From assembly GCA_003864495.1 (NCBI GenBank), contig ML133456.1:2233255-2297254 (forward strand): a stretch of 64,000 nucleotides of DNA, written 5' to 3'. Origin of the DNA: Nemopilema nomurai (taxonomy: Eukaryota > Cnidaria > Scyphozoa > Rhizostomeae > Rhizostomatidae). Both the position numbers and the translations under genes were made by a program. The stretch's first letter is position 1. The number at the start of each line of letters is the position of its first letter. The notes below the pieces were generated by a model, which was not told where the DNA came from, made no database searches, and saw only the letters and a program-made list of their open reading frames with translations. This document shows positions 1 through 12,100 of the stretch, one piece after another.

Positions 1-3000
1 AAACTTTGTTATCCACATTTAACTTGAAATTTAGGCCGGCCAGTTTTCAAGATTTCTGTACAAAAATTGAATCAGAAAGAGATAGAAACGACATTCCTTT
101 TACACTTACGTTATGGTTAACGTGGTCGGAAGAAGATCTAACAAGGCACAGACCCCCAGCGCCATCATCAATGACATAATAATGGTCATAACAGCCGAAA
201 ATGCCAGGCCCCAACGAGATTTCAGTATGTCACTTTTGCCTGGGGAAGGAATCGCAGCCTATTACTACAACGGAATAACAAAACAGCACGGTTCTAGGGG
301 GGGCAGATCTAATGAAGAAAAATTGAAACTGCACACGCAGTACCAAGACATTCTCTATACCAGATAGAAGATGTTCATGATAAGTATTGTCGATGGAACA
401 AATAGGGCTAGAGCTTTTGGTCTCCAGTTCCTTTTAAAATGTTAGAGAATATCACCAGGGTTTTTAGCAGCCCTTTATCAAGGGTTTATAGCAGCAGAGG
501 AAGGGAAGAGCCATGTAGACAGAGAAACGAGGCCTGTTTGTTGATATTATTTGGAATAACAACAGGGCAGATGCAAAATGAATCAAGATCATCCAGATGT
601 CTTGATCAAAGAAATTATCGGTAAAGACAGGCATTGAAAAGCTACTTCGCATGCTTAGAAAAACGTCTGATTATAACCATAAAATAGCAATAGACAGTGT
701 TGTCCTGAAAAGAACTCTTTGTATAATAAATTGGATATTAGTCGAAAAAGAAAAATAACTTTGTCTACTTACCAACTGAGAATAGAATGTATAAAAAAAC
801 TAAGACATAGGTGAAACCGAGTAAGATCAGCTCAGTATCCGTCTCGTTGTCAAGGGGCTAAAGAAATGAAAATGAATTATAAGCAAAGGCAGTTGAGAAA
901 AAGGTTATCGTGAAAAGTTATTCTCAGGCCTCTCTGTTAGTATTTTAGTGGGCGCGTGCTCAAACGTTTTACCAATAAAATATATTCACGTTAAAGTAGG
1001 CAGAAACGAAACACCAAATCAAAACCACCATTGTCTTCCCATTCCTTTCTTCGGTCTTTGATCCGACCGATAACTTCGTCCTTGGGATACTTGCGATGTA
1101 TAATAATTAACAAGGGGCGCGATTTTAAGGGTGCTTATAAGCCAGGCGCATGATTTACTGCGCGTCTCGGCAACGACAGGAGAGTGTCGTAAACAATTCT
1201 CACCCATTCTTAAACAATTTTCAAAAGAGATTTGCCTTGAAATGTGTGGAGTCAGTAGGTACTAGGATACCTTTAATACAAAATTCTGATATACAAGAAG
1301 CTAAAGAGATAATCACCATATATTTGATACGATATATGCTTGAAGATGGTGACATCACTGTGGCATTGCCAACATTCTTGAGATAATCATTTACTGAGTT
1401 GGACAAGCTGTTTGATAGAAGATAATTAAATGAAACAGTTGTTTTCAATTTAAAGCAGACAAATTTTAAAAGGAATAGAAAAAAACAAACTAGAACCTTT
1501 GGTTGTAAAGTCAAATAATAAATTTTAGGTAAACTAAAGCTGTCATCTATCTTTTTACATCTCCAGGTCAGACATTATAATCACAGATACAAACATATAT
1601 TATGCATTGGAAATTTAATAAAAAAAGTCAAGTTTGCAGAATACCTGTGAGAGTACTCCTTCATGAAAAATGTAATTGTGAAACGAAAACTATGCGACCC
1701 CGTAAACTTCAATGGTGTCATCAAGCCAGATTGCTTTTGTGGGTAGCCAAGAAGCATCTCTGCATGATGATTAAAAAGTTATATGCAGTTATGCGGATAA
1801 TATCCAGGCCTGGCTTATCAAGTAGATAGATTTGAGAAGCAATAAACAAGCCTCAAAGAACATTCTTCAGTGCCCTTCCATTGAAAAATCTACTTGTTTG
1901 TGAATAAAGTTTTGGCTCAAAATTGAGGCTTTTGCCTTTCAAAGACTGATTTGCCTAATCCTTGAGCAGTAGCCAATGAAGGGGATAATTTTTAGGGGCT
2001 AATGGTATTTCTAAACAGCCAGCTGGTTGGGAACCCACAACTGATTTATAAGGGATTCAAAATCTTGGCAAAACTCAGTAATATGCATGTCTGCAAATCT
2101 AAAATGCAGGTCAAATGCATTAAAAACTAGACAAATTCTTAAAAGAACATTCTAAATTAACTTCAGATGATTGAGCATCCAATTTGCAAGAAAAAACAAA
2201 ATAAAATGAAATGTAAGCAGTATAGACATGCAGAAAAATGTAAATGTAGGTGACATTAATTCAAGTCAAAAGAAAATAGCCCATATGGTGAAAATTATAC
2301 ACAATTTAGCATACCTTTGAATGGGCCAGGCAGATCAAAGTATTTCCTACAAGGTCAATAAATATTTTGCAGGCTATTTCAAGATTGTTTGAAGACAAGC
2401 TATCAGTATGTTTAGGCTTCTTTAATACTACAGCTAATAACTTATAAGGCGATTATTACTTTGAAATAACAGATACCTTGGGAAAATATCAATATAGCCA
2501 ATCTTTTGAATAGGATTTTAACACTGCAGTTTGAACTTGATGTTAGATGTTGAGTAAAATAGTGATTTTTTTCCCTTTGTAGCTAATTCACACTCACTTT
2601 TTAAGAAATATTTTATAATGTTTGAAAACTAGTTTATATTTCTTTAAAAGAGGGACACAATAATCACATTCTTGACATTTTGTGGTGTTGACAAAAAGGG
2701 AAACATGCATTTCTAAAACAAAGGCCTTAAGTCCAAAGAAAACTGTTTCTCAGGAAACTATTAAACCTTAAAACTCTAGTTTTGCCCCAAGACATTGCAG
2801 ATTTGGTTGTGATTATTTACCCAACTGACCTTTGCTTCTTTCCACTAAGCTTATTGTTAATGACTAAATAAAAGATACTCTACGTAGATAGGATCCCACA
2901 TAAGTCAAATTCAGTTCAATTACATACCTAGAATCAATGCCAAAAATTGCAGTAGGAGACATGAAAAGGCAGCCTTCTTTAGAAAACCATTTCCTCAGTT

Positions 3001-4784
3001 CTTTATAAAATCTCCCTCTGGGATAAATAAGCCTGGTTTGTGGTGACTTATAAAATGGCTTTCTTGAAACATGCAAACACGAAGATTGCCACCAGGTACT
3101 AGATACAGAAATAAAGAAATCATTATAACAAATATCACATCCTCTAATATTTATTACAAATGATAGCAAATTTAAATATGTATGGAGCAATGGAAAAGCT
3201 TCAAAACATATTCAAGTTTATAAGTATATAATATAGTTCAGAAATTAGGTTCAGGGCAAATACAAGCAGGTTTTCATTTCTTTGAAGCAATGTGAAACTT
3301 ACAGAGCCTAAAATGGCATTTTAATACATTGGATAAGTGCCCAAGAAATCATAGAGCCCTATCAGGTATAAAATTATTTAGTGGTCAAAGTTTAATAATA
3401 TGAAGATAAAGGATGAAAGGCTCTTTTAAACACTTTCTCAACCATGAAAAATAGTGAACAATCAAAAGAGGAAATTATGTTGCTCTTAAAGAAAAAAATA
3501 CCTCTTGCTGCAAAATCTCTTCAGGCCTTTAATTCCAGCTTTCTCTAGTCCTTTTTCAAAGACCATCCAAGAATCTAAGTATTCAAGTTGCTCATTTCCA
3601 GGTATGGTAATATTCAACTTAATGTTGAACTGTTGGATGAGAATATCACCCTGAAAGAAAGAGTTACTGATTTACTTCAAGCAAAAAGATGGAGCTGATG
3701 TACACTAGAAGCATTTTAAGACAGAAAAAATAAACACAGACAAAGTCAGACTGGATACCAGAACATTGGATTTTCAGTAGCTAGAATAACAAACCTTGTC
3801 CACATCCAGTTTTGGCAGAACAGAGACATTTGTTTGATACTTCCCAATCTGAATTCTTCCAAACAAAAAGGTAGCTGTTCTTTCAAACACTGGGTGGCTG
3901 AGTAGTGGCAGACTAAAAGAACAATAAGGAAAAACTTATGAATTGTGGCAGCATTTGAAGTACAGTTCAAGCAATCAGTACATATAGTTTTGATAAATAC
4001 TGTAGATATTGAGGTCCAGTTACTTAGACGCAAAAGGTTAGAAATCTGTCTGCAGGCTGATTTGCAACATTTTGAATTTGAAAATAAGAATGCTGGCAGT
4101 AACAAATAGGCAAAGCATAACTAGTAAAACATGTCAACCATCCAGGACATTTATTTGCAATTTCCAAAATTCACAATAAAGTTCACCAGTGAATCAAGTC
4201 TAGTATTAGAGATAATAAAAGTTCAATTGGAAAAAAACATAAAATTGAATTTAAAAAAAACTAAATCTGGATCTGGCCCTTAAAATTCAAAATTAATAAA
4301 ATGTTGGTTTTAAATATCCAATCTGTCATTCCAAACTTTAAAATTAATTTCAGCATTTTTCAATATGGTTAACCCTGTGTGCATTGTTCACCTTCTTATT
4401 CTTGCTTACTATATAGGCAATTGAGAACAATATAAAATTAAAAACTATCAGAAAAACTTCATTAAAAATTGCAGTACATTGTGCCATTTGCCACTGGATA
4501 GATGCAATGTTACTTTTAATTTGCGCACATGATTAGAAATGGGTGGCTTCAGACATTTAAAAATATACATCTTTCTCTAGAATCCATCTCCATTTCATTT
4601 CTTTCTTAACAGCTAGCAATAAGAAAGGATTTCAAAAGACTTATACTGACCTACAGAGGACAACCAGAATAACACTTGAAGTTATCATCGGCAACGGACT
4701 GGTCGCACAGAGATGCCCATAACTTTGATAGAGTAGCCTTACTTTGTCTTTTAGTCTATCTTTTCCATTTCTTAGCAGTTCCAT
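1..4784 (-). CDS. SCAP: SCAP homologue, 5' part (partial at left edge)
   Basis: SREBP cleavage-activating protein, an ER membrane sterol sensor that carries SREBP to the Golgi. Supported exons (minus): 4784-4651, 3912-3795, 3650-3502, 3098-2928, 1759-1645, 857-773, 239-110, all with GT-AG borders. The N-terminus (RLKDKVRLLYQSYGHLCATS) matches the cytosolic helix and first membrane segment of SCAP. LRKWFSKEGCLFMSPTAIF matches the luminal loop-1 motif LRxxxxxxGCLLLSPxxF. The exon 239-110 (KSRWGLAFSAVMTIIMSLMM) is the start of the sterol-sensing domain. Splice phases require at least one exon between 2927 and 1760 and one between 1644 and 858; I could not place either confidently. The start is the first ATG upstream of the conserved helix. 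The WD40 half lies beyond the window. Family assignment is firm from several ordered motif matches; exact exon list is incomplete. Confidence 0.88.
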
Positions 4785-6101
4785 TTCAGGAAAAGCTAAC
4801 TCTTTCAAGGCTACAAAAACAGCTCAGCGTAATATTTCATTAATTTGCTGGCATCGTTGAGATGGAACGTGTTAGCAAATAAAGCTGCCTGCTTATACTT
4901 GACCGAGAGTTCGAAGCCACAAAAGTTTCATTTCCATGATTAATTTCGGGTAATTATTGACAATCAACGTCCAAAAAAGGCGGGACTTGCAAAACTGGTT
5001 TCACTAGTCTCTATACTCTGTTCGGTGGTCGCTTCGGACATGTTTCACGTCCAAATAAATAACATGTTGAAGTCGAAGCTCGTAGATCTCTTCATTCTGC
5101 CTTGAGCACAAACTTTTCCACAGCGAATGGCTGGTTTTCTTGCAAAATGTTATTTGGCGAGTCCATCCCTCATGTTCAGATGAAAGGTTTACTACATGTT
5201 GTTGTGTTGTTTTTGGTCTCGGTTCCAGGCAATGACGCAATTTCATATCGAACCATGGTCATCAGTTCAACTGTCCAGTCCTTATTTCACAATGATTATA
5301 ATAGAAGACACTTCAAAAAGGGACGTGGATAGCACACGAGAAAGATTACATCATCCAGTCGAAAGAGAAATACTTCCAGAAATGTAAAACAGGATTAATA
5401 TATAACCTCAACAAAAGAGGTTGTTTGCACGCATGGCTAACCAAGTTCTTTTACCCTCCATTAGAATTGTTCAGTTTGAGTAAAGATAGCTAGGTGTTAT
5501 AGCTTTAGTTGAAACGTATAAGGTTGGAAATGAAGATAATATTGGTGTGGTTTATTGGTGTGGAAAATGGACAAAAGAAGTAGAAAAACCATGACCCCCA
5601 ATGAAAATTGTATTAGAACGCCTGGTCTTATATCAGGCTACCCATTTTGCAAGTTTACTCTTCATTACATTAATTCTTACATTAATTCATCATTCATTTG
5701 AAATGTCCGGGTTTGGATGGTCCATATAGAGAAGCATTTGACGTATGTCCCAAGATTGGCAGTTTCCTTTCAGTCATCACGAGAACGAGGCTCAGGAGCG
5801 CCAAAATTTTGAAATGGTTATCATAAGTTTTTCTTGCCAAAAATTCAATAAATGAGTTGCCATTAATGTATTTAATGGTCATCCACTTTTACTGTTGATT
5901 AAATCATTATCGGTTTCTAATCACATGGCTGCACTGATAGAGCACTGTGATTGTGGATCGTGAATGTGTTGGTTCTATGCTAGGCCTATTGCTTGTGATC
6001 GTTGGTGCACATGGATGATTTCAGTACACGGTGGGATTTTTACGAATGAAGTTATCTACGAAGCTTATAGTCTGTCATATTTTAGACTGTATGATTGATC
6101 A
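4785..6101. promoter_or_regulatory. Shared head-to-head region between SCAP and HELQ
   Basis: SCAP and HELQ start codons face away from each other across about 1.3 kb, so both promoters and 5' leaders must lie here. No TATA box stands out. A short ORF at 5235-5387 (51 codons, ending before a TAA) follows a plausible acceptor (tcggttccag) but resembles nothing I know and is more likely leader or chance. No other coding sequence is visible. Confidence 0.4.
6011..6049 (+). other. Upstream ORF (12 codons) before HELQ start
   Basis: ATGGATGATTTC... ending in TGA, 52 bases before the HELQ start and in a region probably within its leader. It could lower translation of HELQ if transcribed. The transcription start is unknown, so this is only a possibility. 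Confidence 0.3.
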
Positions 6102-9100
6102 ATGATAGAAGATATGTGTGACCTTAGACTGGATGCTGAGATCAGTAGCTTCTCTGCTAACCCGTTGCCAAAACACAAAGATCAAGGCAGTGATTTAAAT
6201 GAGCTGGAAAGTGACCACAATCATGCTTTTATCGATGGCCTCTGGAACAGGCTTTCCCCCATCAAAAACAAATCTCCTACACTGCAGTTGGAAAGTAAAG
6301 GATCAGTTGCCAGTACACCTCTTGAACCAAGTCAGCGTCCCTCGCGACTTATTCGAAGTGTTAAGAGAAGACGGAGGTCAAGATTTTCTGAGCAAAATCA
6401 AAGGCAGAAAAAGAAAGTTGGAGAAAACATCCAAGATATTCCATCATATTCCCCGGTAGCTGTAAATGACGAAAGGCAAACGATGGGTGTGTCTAATATT
6501 GGCGAAAGTATAAATGAAGCATTAACAGGCGAAATCACTATTATTCCCAACTCAATACCAAACTCTCCAACAGAACGTACTTCAAAGTCTCACATAAAGT
6601 CAACTGAAAGTATAGTTGAACTAACTGATAGCCTTCATGTTACAATTGGTATGCATTCTAAACTGACAACATCTTTTGACAATATGATAATGTCAGGAGA
6701 GTGCCATATTGAAACTGATTTAAATGTCAAAAGGCAAAAGGTACCTGGATCTTTCTATGGACTACCATTAAAAGTGAAAGACATTCTAAAATCACAAAGA
6801 GGGATAGAAGATGTTTATGGTATGCTACTTGTGAAATTAAACACTCTCTCCTTTCATGTATCTGCTTCAATTAATTGTTGCAATTTAGGCAAAGTTTAGA
6901 AAGATGATTGTCTGGTTTGCCTTTCTTGTTCATCTGGATTACTGTGCAGAAGGTCATGTTTTTATCAACATGCATAACCATTTTCCTTAAAATATATCAG
7001 CTGCTTTTTCTAAATTCTCATGTTAAGGTTTGATATATTTCATGTTTCTATTTTCATGCTCATTTGTGATCTGTTTTTAGAATGGCAGAATGACTGTCTC
7101 TGTCTACCTGCATTAAAGAGAAGACAGAACCTGATATATTCACTGCCCACAAGTGGAGGAAAGACCCTGGTTGCAGAAATTTTAATATTGAATGAGCTTC
7201 TTGTTAGAGAGAAAAATGCCATATTAGTTTTACCCTATGTTTCTATTGTCCAAGAAAAGGTGATTATTACATTTAGGTTGTTTATCAAATGAACAAAATA
7301 TTTGAAGTAATTTGATGCAATTTCATTTTTTACAACTGAAAAGGCAAGCTTTTATGTCTTTTAAAAACAGAGAAATATTTTTAGCTTAGAAGTTGAATTT
7401 TGCTCGCTTCACCATTTTGACATATTGTAAGCATTCATAACTTTATACATAAACTGTATAAACTATGAATATTTGCTTCCATTCCCTCCTGAAAATTTAT
7501 TGGTGTTGTTCTTGGAAATGTTTTATCTTTTCTACTCCCAAGGTTAGGGGGCTATCTCCTTTTGCCATTGAGCTTGGTTTTCATGTTGAAGAGTATGCTG
7601 CAAGCAAGGGTGCCTTTCCACCAAAGAAGAGAAGGAATAAACAATCAGTATATGTTGCAACAATCGAAAAGGTATTTAGCATTCAGTATCAAGAAAAACT
7701 TAAATGCGTAGAGCAAAATAATGTCTCTTTTAGTGGCTACTTTTTTGTTGAAGCTATTGCTAACATTTGAAATCTTTCTATATTTTTAACAAAATAGGCT
7801 GATGGAATAGTCAACAGTTTGATTGAAGATGGAAGACTAGATGAGCTTGGAATGGTTGTTGTTGATGAGGTAGGATTTATTGCTCTGTACAATAGAAATT
7901 TATATTCATTGGTTTTACTCATTTTTTTTGCCTTTTTATGTCAGTTTTGCAGTCCTTGAAATTTAGAAGGAAGTTACCTTCTCTGTATATTGTTATGTAA
8001 GAACTTTATATTTTCATTTGCTCTTTTAATATGAAATTTATATTGTTATATTAAATTGTCCATACTCTTGTAGCTGCACATGATTGGAGACGGTGGAAGT
8101 CGTGGTGCAAGATTGGAGATGTGCCTCACTAAACTAGCATGCTCAAAAGGTTTCCTGCTTGATCATTGTTTATTCCACTTGGTTCTGCAAGTCACTGTTT
8201 TAAAAATTCATAGGAAAACGTTACTGGGTGTGCCACTTTTTTATTCTTTGCTCATTTTTTTGCATGTGAAGCGGCCATCCAAATTATTGGAATGAGTGCA
8301 ACTCTTGGCAACCTGTGTGACCTGAAGGAGTTTCTAGATGCTGAAATTTACTGCAATGACTTCCGACCAGTATGTTCATATATTATTTTTTGAATATAAG
8401 TCATATTATCTGATAACTTTGTCGCTTGGATGATCACTTAGAAAGACAGCATTAGGTTTAGATTAATGATGGGAAGCTTGCATCTTGTTGATATGTGAAA
8501 CATAAGTACCTGTGGATTTGTACAGGTGTTATGTGTCTAAACAAATGTACTATATTTTTTCCAGGTCAAACTTACTGAGCATGTGAAATTTGGAGACACA
8601 GTTTATGAGATTGATAATACAAAGCTACAAACCAATATGGAAGAGGCTTTCAAGCCAGTGAGGAAGTTATCACATCCAAAGGTGTGTATTACTTTAACAT
8701 GTAAATATATATAACATATTCAAGCTTTACTGATTTGGTTTCTTCAACTTGAATTACTCTGTCATAGGAGCTGAGTAAAAAGAATGGAGGAATGGACCCT
8801 GATCATATTTCAGCTCTGGCTTTTGAAGTGATTCCAGACAACTCCTGTCTAATTTTTTGCGCTACAAAGAAGAACTGTGAAAATGTTGCTGCAATGCTTG
8901 TGAAGTGCTTACCTGAGTATGTGGTATTTTCTTCAACTGATGGACATTATATTTCTTAGAGTTCTGGTTTATTTAATGCTCAATAGCCAAATCCAAAAAG
9001 AATACTTGTTGAGTAGCAGAGTAAAAGAATGTTAAAAAGTCTTTCCAATTATCAAGTGTTTCCAATTATTATGATTGTTGACCCGACTTGCAAGCAATGA

Positions 9101-12100
9101 GCGTTCTTATACTGTTTTGTTAAAAAGAATGTTAAAAAGTGTTTCCAATTAAAAAGTGTTTCCAATTACTATGATTGTTGATCCGACTTGCAAGCAATGA
9201 GCGTTCTGTTTTGTTTTGTTAATAATGCAGCATCTAAACTCTCGTTATAGGTCACTTAAAGAGACCAAAAAGGAGGAAAGATTGCAGCTGCTGCGGACCA
9301 TTCATGACAGCGTAAACAATGTGTGTGATGTTCTTCGTAGCACGATTCCGTATGGCATTTCTTACCATCACAGTGGACTGACAATGGATGAAAGAAAGTT
9401 AATTGAAGATGCGTACAGCTCTGGGACTCTTTGTCTTCTCTGCTGTACATCGACGCTTGCAGCTGGGGTCAACCTACCTGCGAAAAGGTATTGTCATGTT
9501 AGGTCATTATGCTAGGTCATTATGTTAGGTCATTATGCTAGGTCATTATGACATTCAAATTTTATATAGTCTGTTCAGATACCTGAAAGCTAGCCCTCAT
9601 TTTCGATTCAAACCAAGTGCTGCTTTACAGTGGCATGCTGGGTGGGGGGGGGGGACAATTGCTCCCAGCTGCCGCTCAAATCCGAGGAGCTTCAAAGTGG
9701 ATGTTCTCCTTACTGGGGCGCAGTAGGTGTCCTAGCCAAAAAGAGGATGTAAAAAGTGAATTAACACCTCAGGCGTCAGTATATGTTTCGTCAACCATAA
9801 ACTAGATATTAGTGTAAAGAAAAGCCCAAGAAAAACCAAAGTAGCTTGAGCGAAAAAGTAGCTAAATGTGCAGTTTTATAACAGAATGGGGTGATTGCCC
9901 ATATTAGCCCCTGCTGTAGGGGACATGGCAAAATAGCAGGGACTCTCTTACTTCAGAGTTATTCTTGTTAAGAAATGAAAATTGTTTTAGAAAGCATTAC
10001 AACCAATGCAACAATGAGGCCTGGCAATCGAATTTGTATTATCCAATAGGGCATTTCAGCGCAATCGAACTTGTGTTTGTGACGTAGCTTTAACCATTCT
10101 TGAACTCTCTCACTTCAGAGTTATTCTTCGAGCCCCTTATATTGGGAGTGCATTTCTTACCAAAAGCCGGTACAACCAAATGATTGGCAGGGCCGGTCGG
10201 GCTGGCATTGATAGTTCTGGCGAGAGCATCATGGTCGTTCATGCAAAAGACAAGACAAGGGCAAGTGGTTTACAAACCTTCTTTTTCTACTAGTTCATTC
10301 ATCTGTTGCCCTGCCCAAGTTTTCTTCACGACATCTAGATTTTTCGTTTGCAGTTTCCTTACGCATATAATGCAAGTCCATAATTCTATAAAGAAACATT
10401 GACAATTGTTTTTCTAGATGGTGGATTTGTTGAAAGGAAACATTGATCGTTGCTACAGTAGTTTGAATTACGAAGAATCGAAGGGACTTAGAGTGTTCAT
10501 ACTCAATGCTATTGGGTTAAAGGTACTTATACTTGACAGGGGAATTAGAATCTTCATTATTACGTGTAGCTAGGTAATAGAGATCTCAATGACATGAATA
10601 ATATGACCAGAGATTTGTCGCTTCTGTGCAGGACGGAGCATCAAGTTTGCTACCATCGGGATCCTGTGATGGTTGCATTGCTCAGAATTTAGATTGATTT
10701 ACCATTTATGTTTCGTTAAATTTCAAAGCAAAGGAAAATTGTTCTCAGATATTTGGTCTCTATTGCATTTTGCTTTTCAAGAAATTTGTCAGTCACAAAA
10801 AGTCAAACAAACTCTTTAAGAAAGTTAAAAAAATGCTGATTTTGAAGAAAGAGAACGCCTTCTAGAATTTGTTCAACTTGGGGGCCTCAGCTGGGTAACT
10901 TGAATTCATTACCTTGAAACGTAATAACAAAAACACTGCACCATGCTTTGATGAGATAATTGAGCAGGATTTAGAGAAATTATGGGTGGATTGGATGGCA
11001 TAAATGTGACATTTTCTGACCTTTTTAGCTTTGTTCCACTGTATGCGAATTGAAGAGTCTTTTGGAGAGAACTCTGTTTTATGTGCAAAGCTGCAAACAA
11101 AGCGATTTTGATGTTGAACAGCAAATCAACGTGGAAATTGAAAAGCTGTCGGCAATAGGCCTGATCCGTTTAAAGGAACAGAGCGAAAATGGATCACCGA
11201 CCAAAGTTCTTGAAGCCACTGAACTCGGAAGGGCCACATACAAAGGTAACTTAAAATCAAAGTACAATTGCAGCAAATCGAACGTCTGATGAATGATGAG
11301 GACATCTTGGAACTTATTATCAGCTGATGCTAGTTTGCTTCCTTTTAACCTGCAAATCTTTGCCCGCCCCAAGATCACATCATTTACCAGAATTTGAAAT
11401 CAATCTTTTTGTTTCTTTTATTAAATTTTTTTACTTTTATACTTTCTAATGGCATACTTTTGGTAAGGATGTACCCTGGGTACCAGATTCACTTTATATA
11501 AAATAAAATAGAGATTCACATATTATTTTACAGATAGAGATAAATAGAGTAGATATTTACAAAATATATATTCTTATACTTTATATATAGCGAATATGGT
11601 ACCCAGAGTAGTATAGATGATACCAATACCGGTTACAATGACCTCATTGACTCTTTTGTCAGCATTATGTGTAGTGGCTCGTCTATTTTCAAGGAACTTC
11701 AAGTCTCGCATAATGCCTGATACTTCATCCATGCAAAATTATTGTTAATGAGTATTTAAAATTATTTTCAAGGCTGTGATATCGCTTAAACAAATCAAGG
11801 CACTTGACCACTTCTTAGGGGCAACATCTACCGCAATAAAGCCCTTGAACTCATTGTTTCTTTGATAATTCCTTCCAGAAATGCAGCTTCATTCTAATTT
11901 CTCGTAGTTTTGATTTGCATGAAGATGAGGTTATGTACTTTCCAACAGGTTCGCTTGACGTTGACAACACCCAGTTCATACTCCAGGAATTACGGAAGGG
12001 AATTAGGAGCCTCGTTCTCACACACGATCTACACTTACTCTACCTAGTAACACCTTTGGAAAGCGTGAAAGACATTCGTTTAAACTGGATGCCATATTAC

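Noticed and set aside
1019..1207. Candidate missing SCAP exon reading DEVIGRIKDRRKEWEDNGG
   Set aside because: It looks like the expected charged loop, but no acceptor gives the phase required by the neighbouring exons.
1985..2098. Candidate missing SCAP exon after FGIDSR (minus, about 28 codons in phase)
   Set aside because: The acceptor phase fits, but no donor gives the one-base remainder needed for the next exon, and similarity to SCAP is weak.
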